This document shows positions 8,773 to 19,981 of a stretch of DNA of 64,000 bases, piece after piece. The notes beneath the pieces were generated by a model that was not told the DNA's origin, ran no database searches, and saw only the letters and a program-made list of their open reading frames with translations. This stretch comes from Alphaproteobacteria bacterium. Lineage in GTDB: Bacteria; Pseudomonadota; Alphaproteobacteria; Geminicoccales; Geminicoccaceae. Location: positions 36,038-100,037 of the forward strand of contig JALUAG010000109.1 in NCBI GenBank assembly GCA_027045875.1. The letters are read 5' to 3'. The position numbers and the translations under genes were made by a program. Numbering within the stretch: the stretch's first letter is position 1; the number at the start of each line of letters is the position of its first letter.

Positions 8773-9060
8773 TCACATGTTCTTCACGTCGCTCGGGATC
8801 GTGTAGTGGGTGGGATAGCGGTACTCCTTGTCCTCGGCGGGTTCGAACAGGCTCGCCTTGTCGTCCGGCGAGGAGACGGCGATCGCCACTGCCGGTACCG
8901 CCCAGATGCTGTTGCCCTCGCCCCGTCGGGTGTAGAGGTCCCGTGCCATCTCGATCGCCATCTCGCCGTCCGGCGCGTGCAGGCTGCCGACGTGACGGTG
9001 CGCGAGGCCGTTGCGCGGTCGGATGAAGATCTCGTAGAGCGGCCAGTCCTTGTCCGCCAT
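8773..9060 (-). CDS. paaB: phenylacetyl-CoA 1,2-epoxidase subunit PaaB
   Basis: 95 residues, the usual size. PaaB is a small, non-catalytic structural subunit of the multicomponent epoxidase. Recognisable segments are WPLYEIFIRPRNGLAHRHVG, SLHAPDGEMAIEMARDLYTR and IWAVPA. It sits 38 bases after paaA and about 10 bases before paaC, within the paaABCD order. Confidence 0.94.
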   Translation of the reverse strand: MADKDWPLYEIFIRPRNGLAHRHVGSLHAPDGEMAIEMARDLYTRRGEGNSIWAVPAVAIAVSSPDDKASLFEPAEDKEYRYPTHYTIPSDVKNM

Positions 9061-9098
9061 TCCACTTTCCCCCGAAGATGTCGGTTTTCGTTCCGGGT

Positions 9099-10094
<996 letters not shown>

Positions 10095-10158
10095 GGTCCC
10101 TCCCGATCGGGATGCCGGCTGTCTTCGGGCGACAATGTGATACGAAAACGCCCGCGCT

Positions 10159-10704
10159 TCAATCCGCTTCGATACCGCATCCCGCGTGGCCGGGACCCGT
10201 GAGCGGTCGCGGGCCGGCGGGCCCGGAGACCGTGCATTCGACATCCGGCGGTCGAGGAGCGGATCCGGCCGGCGACTTCGGTGGCATCGGTGCCGCCGTC
10301 GGCCGGTTCCCGGGCCGGGGGCGCATCACCGGCGCCGGTGGCGGGTTCGTCCCTGCCTCCGGTGCGGCGACCGGCGCCGATACAGGGGGCGGCTCGGTGC
10401 GCATCCCGTCTCCGTTCGGCGTCGGGGAGGGGCGGTCCGGTGCGCCGGGCGGCCGGGACCCGGGTGCGCGCGCTGCGGCGTGGCGTCGCCTCTCCTCGAG
10501 AAGCTGGTTGCGGGCAGCGCCCGGGCGCCAGGGGTAGGCGCCGACGAAGCGGTTTTCCCGGCCCGGATCGGGGGCGGTGTAGCAGACCACGTCGGCCAGG
10601 GTGCGATAGCACCAGGCGAGTCGGGTCTTCTCCCCGGCGGCGCGGGTCGGGATCGGATGCCAGAAGGACAGCATCAGGAGAATAGTGAGAAAGATACCCG
10701 ACAT
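10159..10704 (-). CDS. small exported protein with [11 protein letters not shown] motif
   Basis: 181 residues with a short signal peptide ([21 protein letters not shown]). A compact conserved block follows with two cysteines ([19 protein letters not shown], then [11 protein letters not shown]). The rest is a long Pro/Ala/Arg-rich low-complexity tail. The CYRTL..V.CY block resembles short exported or lipoprotein ORFs that I recall from Rhodospirillales. The function is unknown. The tail may partly reflect the high GC content, so the C-terminal extent is less certain. Confidence 0.6.
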   Translation of the reverse strand: MSGIFLTILLMLSFWHPIPTRAAGEKTRLAWCYRTLADVVCYTAPDPGRENRFVGAYPWRPGAARNQLLEERRRHAAARAPGSRPPGAPDRPSPTPNGDGMRTEPPPVSAPVAAPEAGTNPPPAPVMRPRPGNRPTAAPMPPKSPAGSAPRPPDVECTVSGPAGPRPLTGPGHAGCGIEAD

Positions 10705-10791
10705 CGGGCCCGCTTCCGTTGCCGACAGAGTCCGCGGCGCCGATGCGGGCGGCGCCGGCCCCTTGATGTCACGGCCGGGGTTAACATTCGC

Positions 10792-11094
10792 TTACCGCGC
10801 GCGGTCCGGGCCGCAGCCGCGGCGCAGGATGCGCGCGCCGAGGCCGGTCTCGTAGGCGAGCCCCTCGCGCGTCAGCACCGGCATTCCGGCCATGCCGCCC
10901 GGGACCAGGCCCTTGCGCACGAGGGCGCGGTAGACGGCGGGATTGTGGAGCCCGGTAGCATCGCGCATGCGGATGGTCCCGGCCGTCGGGTGGAAACGAT
11001 CGCCGTGGGCATCCGGGAGGCCGCGGATCAGCACGCTGCCGTCCTCGTCGGGGGGATTGGCGAACGCCGGATCGGCGGCGAGCAGCTGCAGCAC
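10792..11094 (-). CDS. conserved hypothetical protein, start codon unclear
   Basis: 100 residues from the only usable start, a GTG inside what looks like a conserved region. The protein has GLPDAHGDRFHPTAG, RMRDATGLHNPAVYRAL and RKGLV segments, typical of small uncharacterised Rhodospirillales proteins. The same frame continues upstream as KKPNALQLRTLAVLQ, which reads like a genuine N-terminus. No ATG, GTG or TTG exists there. Either a start was lost, a base is wrong, or a non-standard start is used. It lies downstream of the Tag-like gene on the same strand. Confidence 0.5.
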   Translation of the reverse strand: MLQLLAADPAFANPPDEDGSVLIRGLPDAHGDRFHPTAGTIRMRDATGLHNPAVYRALVRKGLVPGGMAGMPVLTREGLAYETGLGARILRRGCGPDRAR

Positions 11095-11167
11095 GGCCAG
11101 CGTGCGGAGCTGGAGGGCGTTGGGCTTCTTCGGATGGGCTCTCTTTCGGCGCGCGCTCCCGGCTTTC

Positions 11168-11839
11168 CTAGTCCACGGCCATCGCCAGGATCTGGCTGAG
11201 CTGGCAGAGCGGACGTCCGGTCTCCGCCGCCCAGCGGTTGAAGATGCGCTGCACCGCCCGGTGGTCGGCTCGGCTCCGGGGCTCGCCTTCCCAGGCGCCG
11301 AAGCTGTTCAGGGCCTTCACCACCGAGCTCGTCAGCACGAAGGTGTCCTTGCCCACCATGCGCAGGAAATAGGGTGCCGAGCGTCCGCCCATCTGGGAGA
11401 AGCGGCGCGAGATCTCCGCCCACAGATCGACGATCTCCGCCACCGGCCAGCCGGCGATCCAGTTGCCGAAACCGCCGTGGCGCTCCGCGATCTGGAGCAG
11501 CGCCCGGGCGTTGGCGCGCACCGCCCGGAGCTTGCCCAGGTGGCGGATCAGGCGGCGGTCGCCGAGCAGCGCCTCGATATCCTCGTCGGAAAGTGCGGCC
11601 ACCCGGGCGGGATCGAAACCCGCGAACACCTCCTCGAAGGCCGGCCATTTGGCGTCCACGAGCCGGTGCTTGAGCCCGGCCCGGAAGGTGCGCAGACTCA
11701 TCGTCGAGAGATAGCGGTCGTCCGGCATCGCCCGCAGCTCGGCCGGCGGTCGTGGCTGCGGCAGCCGCGCTTCGAGGGCCGCCATCCCATGCCGCACCAG
11801 CGCCGTCTCGTGGATCTGCGCGAACCCGATCTCGGCCAT
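11168..11839 (-). CDS. DNA-3-methyladenine glycosylase I-like protein
   Basis: 223 residues. The core resembles Tag (COG2818) HhH glycosylases: AKWPAFEEVFAGFDPARVAA, LGDRRLIRHLGKLRAVRANA and a C-terminal KDTFVLTSSVVKAL. Tag excises 3-methyladenine from alkylated DNA. The canonical N-terminal zinc-binding CGW segment is missing, replaced by a longer start (MAEIGFAQIHETALVRHG). This is therefore a divergent branch whose substrate is uncertain. The ATG has GAGGAGG at good spacing. It is divergent from the TolC-family gene. Confidence 0.75.
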   Translation of the reverse strand: MAEIGFAQIHETALVRHGMAALEARLPQPRPPAELRAMPDDRYLSTMSLRTFRAGLKHRLVDAKWPAFEEVFAGFDPARVAALSDEDIEALLGDRRLIRHLGKLRAVRANARALLQIAERHGGFGNWIAGWPVAEIVDLWAEISRRFSQMGGRSAPYFLRMVGKDTFVLTSSVVKALNSFGAWEGEPRSRADHRAVQRIFNRWAAETGRPLCQLSQILAMAVD

Positions 11840-12052
11840 CGCTTCCTCCTCTTCCCCGGCGACGCCAGCACAGGTGCTCGAGCGGCCGCGTCGAGAGCAC
11901 GGGGAAGGAGACCGGCCACTGTGGCAAATCGGTGCCAGCCGGGGGCGCTCGCGCCCCTCTCCGCACAACGTGCTGGACCTCCGCCGCCCGGGCGGCATCA
12001 TAATCCGTCGTCCGGGAAAGGACAGGGCCGGCCGCGGTGAGGAGGAACGGGA

Positions 12053-13423
12053 GTGTCGAACGGTTTCGTGGCATCGCCGGCATGGTTGCGGATCGCCGGT
12101 TTCTCGCTGGCGTGCGTGCTGTCCTGGCTGGCCGCCCCGGAGCGGGACGCGGTGGCGGAAACCCTGTCGGACGCGCTCGAGCTCACCTACGAGCGCAATC
12201 CCGATCTGGAAGCGGCCCGGGCCAGGCTGCGGGCCGTCGTCGAACAGGTGCCGCAGGCGCTGGCCGGGTTCCGGCCCCGGCTCTTCGTCGATGGCGTGGC
12301 GGAGACGGTCCGGGGACAGAGCGAGCTCGCGGACATCGATCGCGATACCTACGGCGCCACCGCACGGCTGCTGCAGAATCTCTATGCCGGCGGCGGCACC
12401 ACCGCCGCCGTGGCCCGCGCGGAAGCCGCCGTGCGGGCCGAGCGGGCGCGGCTCTACGCGACCGAGCAGGAGGTCCTCCTGCAGGCGGTCGCCGCCTATA
12501 CCGCCGTGGTCCGTGATCGCGAGGTGCTGCGCATCGCCATCAACAACGCCGAACGTCTGAAGCAGCATCTGGCCGCCACCAGGGACCGTTTCGAGGTCGG
12601 CGAGGTGGCGCGCACCGACGTCGCCCAGGCCCGAGCCCGCTACGCGCGCGGGCTCGCGGACGTGGAATCGGCGCGCGCCGATCTCGCGGGCTCGATCACC
12701 GAATACCGGCGCGTGGTGGGCCAGGAGCCGGGCGAGCTCGTGAGCGAGCCGGCGCTCGAGGCGTTGCCCGCCAGCCTCGAGGAGGCCTACACCCTGGCCG
12801 ACGGGCATCCCCTGATCGAGGCAGCGCGCTACCAGCTCGCCGCCGGCCGCCAGGCGGTTCTGGAGGCGCGGGCCGGTCTGCTGCCGACGGTCGATCTCGA
12901 GGGGCGGCTCAGCTACACCGAGGATCCCACCTCCCTCGTCGACTGGCAGCGGGAGGCGCGTCTCGGGGTGAGCGTGTCGATCCCCCTCTACCAGGGTGGC
13001 GCCGCCTATGCGCGCGTGCGCGAGGCGCGCCAGACGGTGACCAGGTTCCAGCGCGAGCTCGATTCCGCGGTGCGCCAGGTGCAGAAGCAGGTGGGCGAGG
13101 CCTGGGAGCGGCTGAGGGCGGCGGCCGAGCTCATCCGCGCCTTCGAGGCGCAGGTGGAGGCCAACAAGATCGCGCTCGAAGGCGTCCAGGAAGAAAATCT
13201 GGTCGGCACCCGGACGGTGCTCGACGTGCTGGACGCCGAGCAGGAGCTGTTCGATTCGCGCATCGGACTCGTACGGGCGACGCAGGCCCACGTCCAGGCG
13301 AGCTACCAGCTCAAGAGCGCCGTCGGCCAGCTCACGGCGGCCGATCTCGGGCTCGAGGTGGAGGTCTACGAGCCCGACCGCTACTACGAGCGGAACCGCG
13401 CGCGGCTGTTCGGCCTCGAGTAG
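12053..13423 (+). CDS. TolC-family outer membrane channel protein
   Basis: 456 residues. An N-terminal signal region (about 1-36) is followed by two OEP repeats. Typical features are LTYERNPDLEAARARLRAVVEQVPQA at the first helix, YAGGGTTAAVARAEA, RTDVAQARARYA with the inter-repeat helix, SIPLYQGGAAYARVREA in the second repeat, and TRTVLDVLDAEQELFDSR near the end. Such trimeric channels serve type I secretion or efflux. No cognate ABC or RND partner lies beside it. The GTG start follows a perfect GAGGAGG. Confidence 0.9.
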   Translation: MSNGFVASPAWLRIAGFSLACVLSWLAAPERDAVAETLSDALELTYERNPDLEAARARLRAVVEQVPQALAGFRPRLFVDGVAETVRGQSELADIDRDTYGATARLLQNLYAGGGTTAAVARAEAAVRAERARLYATEQEVLLQAVAAYTAVVRDREVLRIAINNAERLKQHLAATRDRFEVGEVARTDVAQARARYARGLADVESARADLAGSITEYRRVVGQEPGELVSEPALEALPASLEEAYTLADGHPLIEAARYQLAAGRQAVLEARAGLLPTVDLEGRLSYTEDPTSLVDWQREARLGVSVSIPLYQGGAAYARVREARQTVTRFQRELDSAVRQVQKQVGEAWERLRAAAELIRAFEAQVEANKIALEGVQEENLVGTRTVLDVLDAEQELFDSRIGLVRATQAHVQASYQLKSAVGQLTAADLGLEVEVYEPDRYYERNRARLFGLE

Positions 13424-13605
13424 GTTCCCGCGCCCGATCGGAAGGGCCGCGGCCGTCAAGCCCCCGGCGCCGGGGCGAGGCGGCTCCGGGGTATGTTCCG
13501 CCGGCGGCTTTTACGGTCCGTTAAGGGGCCTCGGGCTACAGCTCCTCCCACGTCCGATCTCCGGCTGCTGCGGCGGGCGGAGGCGATGCGAGGAGGAGAG
13601 AAGCG

Positions 13606-14097
13606 ATGAAGAGATGGTGCGGATGCGCGCTGGTCGCCGTGATGGCCGCCGGCGCCGTGCAGGCGCCGCCGGCCCGGGCCGCCACCACCACGGCGACCCT
13701 CGCCCTCCAGGTGGAGGTGGTCGGCGGCTGCGAGGTGGGCGACGCCTCGCTCGATTTCGGAACCTACCAGAGCGGACAGGTCGACGATCTCGTCGTCAAC
13801 ACGCGGCTCGTTCTGAGCAACTGTACCGTGGACAGCGTCGTGGTCGAGCTCGACGGCGGCCAGGCGGGCAACACCCGGGGGCGGCGTCTCACCGGTCCCG
13901 GCGGTGCGAGCCTCTCCTATCAGCTCTTCAAGGGTCCCAATCTCGGCAACATGTTCGGTGACAACGGTGACGGGCGGACCATCGACATGACCGGGCGAAC
14001 GACCCTCAACGTACCGGTCTACGGCCGCATCCGCGGTGGTCAGACGGTTCCCGCCGGCACCTACACCGATACCATCAACGTCACGCTCACCTTCTGA
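13606..14097 (+). CDS. secreted spore coat protein U (SCPU)-domain protein
   Basis: 163 residues with a signal peptide (about 1-25) and a fimbrial-like beta-sandwich. The core begins ATLALQVEVVGGCEV, with C at the first strand and a second Cys in LSNCTV for the expected disulfide, and ends AGTYTDTINVTLTF, the donor-strand-like C-terminus seen in SCPU/Csu subunits. Such proteins are normally pilins of archaic chaperone-usher systems, but no chaperone or usher gene is next to it. A GAGGAG site precedes the ATG. Confidence 0.85.
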   Translation: MKRWCGCALVAVMAAGAVQAPPARAATTTATLALQVEVVGGCEVGDASLDFGTYQSGQVDDLVVNTRLVLSNCTVDSVVVELDGGQAGNTRGRRLTGPGGASLSYQLFKGPNLGNMFGDNGDGRTIDMTGRTTLNVPVYGRIRGGQTVPAGTYTDTINVTLTF

Positions 14098-14117
14098 GGC
14101 CGCCGCATCCTCGGCCG

Positions 14118-14147
14118 ACGGGGGCCGTCCGAAGGGGCGGCCCCCGT
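14118..14147 (+). terminator. hairpin after the SCPU gene
   Basis: A perfect 10-bp stem (ACGGGGGCCG with CGGCCCCCGT) closes around a short loop about 20 bases after the stop. No T-tract follows, so it may act as a transcript-end stabiliser rather than a full intrinsic terminator. Confidence 0.45.
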
Positions 14148-14239
14148 GGCAGGCCGGGACGGATCCGCCGTCGGCGACCGCCGTCGGCGAAGACGGGGAA
14201 GCGGATCCTCCGCCGGGCACTGCCTGGCCGCCCGGCCCG

Positions 14240-15136
14240 ATGGATACTTTCGCGCGGCCCTCCCGCATCGAGCCGGGCCGGGGAGGAGCAGGGGAAATCG
14301 AAGGAAAGGTCACGGCCGCCGAGCGTCTCGAACGGGGCGAGGATCCGGGCGGGCTGCTGGAGCCGCCGCGGAGCTCGCGGGAGTTCCGCAAGCTGTTCGG
14401 CCGCTTTCGTGCGATGGTGCGGGCGGTGCAGGAGCGCGAGACCATCCTCAGGCGGCTCGTCGAGGAGGACCGGCTCGCCCAGCTCGGCCGGCTGGCCTCG
14501 GCCATGGCGCACGAGGGCAACAATCCGCTCGCGGGGCTGCTCAAGGTGGTCGATACGCTGCGCCGCCGCGGCGAGGACGACGCCGTGCGACGCCACGCGG
14601 TGGAACTCCTCGAACGCGGTCTCCTGGGCATCCGCAACGTGGTGGGCATCATGCTCGTGGCCTGCAAGGAGGACCGCGAGGCGCCACGGCTCACCCAGAA
14701 GGCGATCGACGATCTGCGGTACCTCGTGCAGCACGAGGTGGCCCGCAAGCGTCTCGAGCTCGTCTGGACCAGCCGGCTGCTGCCTTGTCTGCCGGTCGAC
14801 GGCGGCGCCGTGCGCCAGGCGCTTCCGAACCCGCTGCTCAACGCCTGCGGGGCCTCGCCGGTGAGCGGAAAGGTGGTGTTCGAGGCGGTGGCGGAGGATG
14901 GCGGCTGCCGCTTTCTGATCGCGGACGAGGGTCGTGGCCCTCCCCCGGACATGGCCGCCATTCTCGAACGCTCGGGACCGCCGACGACACCTCCCGGCCG
15001 TGGCCTCGGATTGTGGACGGCGGCCACGCTGTGGCGGCGGATCGGTGGAACCGTCAGGGCCGAGCGGGAAGAGCGAGGGGGAACGCGGATCCTGCTCCTG
15101 GGGCCCGTCGCGGAGCGGACGGAGGTGGTGCGATGA
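14240..15136 (+). CDS. truncated/degenerate sensor histidine kinase
   Basis: 298 residues from the chosen ATG; the start is uncertain and has no clear ribosome site. A HAMP-like linker (EFRKLFGRFRAMVRAVQERE) leads to the H box LGRLASAMAHEGNNPL, then an ATPase domain with a G1-like DEGRGPPPD and G2-like GRGLGLWT. No transmembrane sensor domain is present before the linker. In the N box the usual QALLNLLLNA pattern reads QALPNPLLNA, with two Leu-to-Pro changes, and HEINNP reads HEGNNP. It overlaps the response regulator as ATGA. The pair looks decayed; phosphotransfer ability is doubtful. Confidence 0.65.
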   Translation: MDTFARPSRIEPGRGGAGEIEGKVTAAERLERGEDPGGLLEPPRSSREFRKLFGRFRAMVRAVQERETILRRLVEEDRLAQLGRLASAMAHEGNNPLAGLLKVVDTLRRRGEDDAVRRHAVELLERGLLGIRNVVGIMLVACKEDREAPRLTQKAIDDLRYLVQHEVARKRLELVWTSRLLPCLPVDGGAVRQALPNPLLNACGASPVSGKVVFEAVAEDGGCRFLIADEGRGPPPDMAAILERSGPPTTPPGRGLGLWTAATLWRRIGGTVRAEREERGGTRILLLGPVAERTEVVR

Positions 15137-16459
15137 GCGGTAATGTGGGGACCGTGGCGATCGTCGAGGACGATCCGATCATCGGCGCGTCCCTCGCTCA
15201 GCGCTTCGCCATCGAGGGCATCGCCACCCAGTGGTGGCGCAGCGGCGAGGAGGCGCTGGCCGGTTTCGCCCGCCATCGCCCGCAGCTGGTGGTGTGCGAC
15301 ATCCGCCTGCCCGATCTCGACGGCGAGGCGCTGTTCGGGCGCAGCACCCGACTCCTGGGGCCGGTGCCCTTCCTGTTCATCACCGCCTTCGGCGACGTCG
15401 AGCAGGCGGTGCGGCTCGTGCGGGCGGGCGCCGTCGGCTACATCACCAAGCCCTTCGCCGCAGACGAACTCGTGGCCAAGCTACGCGATCTGGTGGCGGC
15501 CGAGACCGCCCGCAGCGACGGCAGTCTCGGCGTGTCGCCGGCGATGCGTGCGATCGAGGTGCTTCTCCGCAGGGTGGCGCGGATCGACAGCCACGTGCTG
15601 TTCCTGGGCGAGAGCGGCGTCGGCAAGGAAGTGTGCGCCCGCTTCCTCCACGCCGTGTCGCCGCGTGCCGAGGCCCCGTTCGTGGCCGTCAACTGCGCCG
15701 CCATTCCCGCCGAACTCGTGGAAAGCGAGTTCTTCGGACACAGCGGGGCGCGTTCACCGGCGCCGTCGGGCGCCACGCCGGCTTCGCCGAACGGGCCGGG
15801 ACGGGCTGCCTGTTCCTCGACGAGGTGGGGGAGCTTCCCCTGGCCGCCCAGGCGAAGCTCCTCCGTCTCGTCCAGGATCGCAGCTTCCATCCGGTGGGGG
15901 GGGGGGAACGGGCCCTGCCGTTCGACGCCCGGCTGATCTGCGCCACCAACCGGGATCTCGAGGAAGCGGTGACGGCCGGACGCTTCCGGGCCGACCTCGA
16001 TTACCGCATCAACGTCCTGCCCGTGCGGGTACCGCCGCTGGGCGAGCGCCCCGAGGACATACCGCTGCTGCTCACCCGCTACCTGCGCGAGTTCGCGGCA
16101 CGTTTCGAGGTGCCGATCACGGGCTTCGCCCCGGCGGCCGAGGAAGCCGCCCTCGAATGGTCGTGGCCCGGCAACGTGCGGGAGCTCGTCAACCGGGCGG
16201 AGCGGGCGGTGGCGCTGGCGGAGCGACCGGTCATCGGCCCGGCGACCTGTTCCCGGAGCTGGTCGGCGAGGGTGGCGGCGGGGAGCGGGGCTTCCAGACG
16301 CTGGAGGAGGCTCGGGCGGCGGCGGAACGACGCCAGATCGAGCGTGCGCTGGCCATGACCGGCGGGCGCATCGTCGAGACCGCACGCCTGCTCGGCATCT
16401 CGCGCACGACGCTGTGCGAGAAGATGCGCCGCCTGGGTCTCGGCCCGTCCTCGGTTTGA
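15133..16459 (+). pseudogene. sigma54-dependent response regulator, two frameshifts
   Basis: Order of domains: receiver (phospho-Asp in VVCDIRLPD, Lys in GYITKPF), AAA+ sigma54 activator (Walker A GESGVGKE, Walker B LFLDEVGEL, GAFTGA loop) and a Fis-type HTH (ARLLGISRTTLCEKMRRLG). The reading frame breaks at 15741-15742, where FGHERGAFTGA is expected, and again at 16241, where VIGPGDLFPEL is expected. Each is consistent with loss of one base, and the reading continues perfectly in the next frame. It may be a pseudogene, or two sequencing errors. It is paired with the degenerate histidine kinase just upstream. Confidence 0.8.
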
Positions 16460-16487
16460 GGCTGATGCCCGCTCCCGGGCGGAGGCG

Positions 16488-16513
16488 AAAAAAGGGGCGG
16501 CCGTGGCCGCCCC
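16488..16513 (-). terminator. intrinsic terminator of glnBA
   Basis: On the minus strand a 9-bp GC stem (GGGGCGGCC with GGCCGCCCC, 16494-16513) is followed by six T residues. It sits 22 bases after the glnA stop, a textbook intrinsic terminator. Confidence 0.85.
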
Positions 16514-16534
16514 AGTTCCCTCCGAGAGAGGTCG

Positions 16535-17965
16535 TCAGACGTCGTAGTAGAGAACGAACTCGTAGGGGTGCGGCCGCAGCCGGATCGGATCCAGCTCCGA
16601 GGACCGCTTGTAATCGATGTAGGCCTCGACGAAGTCCGCGGTGAAGACGTCGCCCTCGAGCAGGAAGTCGTGGTCCGCTTCGAGGGCGGCGATCGCCTCC
16701 GAGAGCTGACCGGGTACCTTCTTGATCTCCGCGGCCTCCTCGGGCGGCAGATCGTAGATGTTCTTGTCCACGGGGTCGCCGGGATCGATCTTGTTGCGGA
16801 TACCGTCGAGACCGGCCATCAGCATGGCCGAGAAGGCGAGATAGGGGTTGCAGGAGGGGTCCGGGCAGCGGAACTCGACCCGCTTCGCCTTGGGGCTGTC
16901 CGAATACATCGGGATGCGGCAGGCGGCCGAACGGTTGCGCATCGACCAGGCGAGGTTGACCGGCGCCTCGAAGCCCGGCACCAGCCGCCGGTAGGAATTG
17001 GTGGTGGGAGCGGCGAAGGCCAGGACCGCCGGGGCATGGCGCAGCAGACCGCCGATGTACCAGCGGGCGACCTGCGACAGGCCGGCATAGCCTGCCTCGT
17101 CGGCGAACAGCGGCTTGTCGGCTCCCCAGATGGACTGGTGCACGTGCATGCCGGAGCCGTTGTCGCCGTAGAGGGGCTTCGGCATGAAGGTGGCCGTCAT
17201 GCCGTGCTGCCGGGCCACGTTCTTCACCACGTACTTGTACTTCATGAGATTGTCGGCCATGCGGAGCAGGGTCGCGAAGCGCATGTCGATCTCGCACTGG
17301 CCGGCGGTCGCCACCTCGTGGTGGTGGCATTCCACGTCGATGCCGAGCCGCTGCATGACGAGAGCCATCTCGCTGCGCAGATCCTGCAGCGTGTCCGAGG
17401 GCGGGCAGGGGAAGTAGCCCTCCTTGGGGCGGATCTTGTAGGCGAGGTTCGGGGCCTCGTCGGCGGTGGAGTTCCAGTGACCCTCCACCGAATCCACCTC
17501 GTAGGTGCCGTAGTTGGTGTCCTGCCCGTAACGGACGTCGTTGAAGACGAAGAACTCGGCCTCGGGACCGAAGAACGCGCGGTCACCGATGCCGCTGCTC
17601 TTCAGGTAGGCTTCCGCCTTCTTGGCGATGCCCCGCGGATCGCGGCTGTAGAACTCCTTCGTGACCGGATCCTTGACATCGCAGATCAGCACCAGGGTGC
17701 GGTGCCGGTAGAAGGGATCGATGAAGGCGGTGGTGGGATCCGGCATGAGCAGCATGTCGGATTCCTGGATCTGCTTGAAGCCGCGGATCGACGAGCCGTC
17801 GAAGCCCAGCCCCTCGGTGATCGCATCCTCGTCGAAGCAGGCCGCCGGGAAGGAGGTGTGCTGCCAGGTCCCGGGCACGTCGGTGAAGCGCAGGTCGACG
17901 ACCTCCACCCCCTCGTCCTTGATCGCCTTCATCACCTCGGCCGGAGTGCTGCATCCCAGTGTCAT
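16535..17965 (-). CDS. glnA: glutamine synthetase type I
   Basis: 476 residues. It makes glutamine from glutamate, ammonia and ATP as a cytosolic dodecamer. Visible signatures are [12 protein letters not shown] (N-terminal domain), FGPEAEFF with metal-ligand Glu, the ATP-binding [29 protein letters not shown], and the adenylylation loop NIYDLPPEE with Tyr404 (equivalent to E. coli Tyr397). It therefore belongs to the GSI-beta group controlled by GlnE. It is 74 bases downstream of glnB in one operon. Confidence 0.97.
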   Translation of the reverse strand: MTLGCSTPAEVMKAIKDEGVEVVDLRFTDVPGTWQHTSFPAACFDEDAITEGLGFDGSSIRGFKQIQESDMLLMPDPTTAFIDPFYRHRTLVLICDVKDPVTKEFYSRDPRGIAKKAEAYLKSSGIGDRAFFGPEAEFFVFNDVRYGQDTNYGTYEVDSVEGHWNSTADEAPNLAYKIRPKEGYFPCPPSDTLQDLRSEMALVMQRLGIDVECHHHEVATAGQCEIDMRFATLLRMADNLMKYKYVVKNVARQHGMTATFMPKPLYGDNGSGMHVHQSIWGADKPLFADEAGYAGLSQVARWYIGGLLRHAPAVLAFAAPTTNSYRRLVPGFEAPVNLAWSMRNRSAACRIPMYSDSPKAKRVEFRCPDPSCNPYLAFSAMLMAGLDGIRNKIDPGDPVDKNIYDLPPEEAAEIKKVPGQLSEAIAALEADHDFLLEGDVFTADFVEAYIDYKRSSELDPIRLRPHPYEFVLYYDV

Positions 17966-18039
17966 GACGGATCCTCTCTCGCTGGTGTCCCGCGCTGCGG
18001 GTTGTGGTTGCTACCCGACGGGGAGCGCCGGAACGCGCC

Positions 18040-18957
<918 letters not shown>

Positions 18958-18961
<4 letters not shown>

Positions 18962-19764
18962 CCGGGTTCCCGCGGCCCCCGGGGACGGTGCTGCAGTCGC
19001 ACCAGAAGCGTCGCCTGCAGCGGGCTGAAGTTGTCGTCGGAAACGAGATAGATGTCCCGTACGCCGTCGGCGCCGCGGCGCACGGCGATGCCCTCGAAAT
19101 TGTCGCTCGGCAGAGGTGTCTGGAGCCGGGCGAGCTCCCGTGGCGCGAGCAGGGTGTCGGCCTGTGGCCGGGCCGGCGGCTCGAGGGCGAGGATGCGCGC
19201 GGCGAAGCCGCCGAACAGCGAGAACCGCCGCTCCAGCACGTAGACGGTATCCTCGATTGCATCGGCACCCACGGGCACGAACCCTTCTCTCGTCGGGTAG
19301 CGGAGCGGCAGGAAGTCCCGATCCGTCCGGAGCGCGGCACGCAGGATGCCGGGTGCCACGAACATCCCTTCGGTGAACAGCAGCAGGCGGCCGTCGGAAA
19401 GCCGCGCCACCGCCTCGAGGCCGGCATTGACGGGAGCGGCCCGCAGCCAGGCGGGGAGGGGCAGCGGATCGAGGCCCGGACCGCCGTCCGGGTCGAGACG
19501 GTAGAGGGCGTGGTTCCCCTCGGCAGCCAGGATCAGTGCACCTTCGGTAGTGGCCAGACTTTCGGTGTCGGGCACACCCGTTGCGGTGGAAACCCGGCAA
19601 CGATCCCAGCGGGTGGCGTCGGCCGCGCGCCCGTGCAGGAGGGTCTGCGGGAGACGCCAGAGGGTCCCGCGGTCGGACAGGGCGAGGAGCCGTCCGTCCA
19701 GGAATGCGAGAGCCGAGAAACCGCCGAAGGCGGGGTCGCGGGATCGGAGCCGCATCACCGCCAA
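18958..19764 (-). CDS. phytase-esterase-like exported protein, N-terminus uncertain
   Basis: 268 residues from a TTG. Beta-propeller-type sequence of the esterase-like activity of phytase family (PF13449-like): [24 protein letters not shown], then [49 protein letters not shown], and [25 protein letters not shown] near the end, each here in short conserved blocks. The same frame continues upstream with a signal-like WVPIAFLPLTGTGEARA, but no ATG, GTG or TTG starts it. The true start may therefore be lost or misread. The substrate is unknown. Confidence 0.7.
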
Positions 19765-19917
19765 GAGGCGCAGCTCGCCGAGGCGGATGCCCGATCCCTC
19801 GTCGCCGGGAACCGGGAGCAGCGTCGCCCCGACCGGCCGTGAGGGTTCCCACGGACAGGCCCGCGCTTCCCCCGTCCCGGTAAGCGGCAGGAAGGCGATC
19901 GGTACCCAGCATACGCA

Positions 19918-19947
19918 CCGGCCCGCCTCGCGAAGGAGACGGGCCGG
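19918..19947 (-). terminator. hairpin after the BAX-inhibitor-1 gene
   Basis: CCGGCCCG and CGGGCCGG arms with an inner CTC/GAG pairing form a strong stem about 35 bases past the stop. There is no T-tract. Confidence 0.5.
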
Positions 19948-19981
19948 CGGCCGTTGCGCGGGCAGAGAGCTCGTCCCGCGG

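Noticed and set aside
15896..15906. Run of 11 G in the response regulator as a frameshift site
   Set aside because: The family sequence continues in one frame on both sides of the run (VGGGERALPFDARLI), so no indel is needed here.
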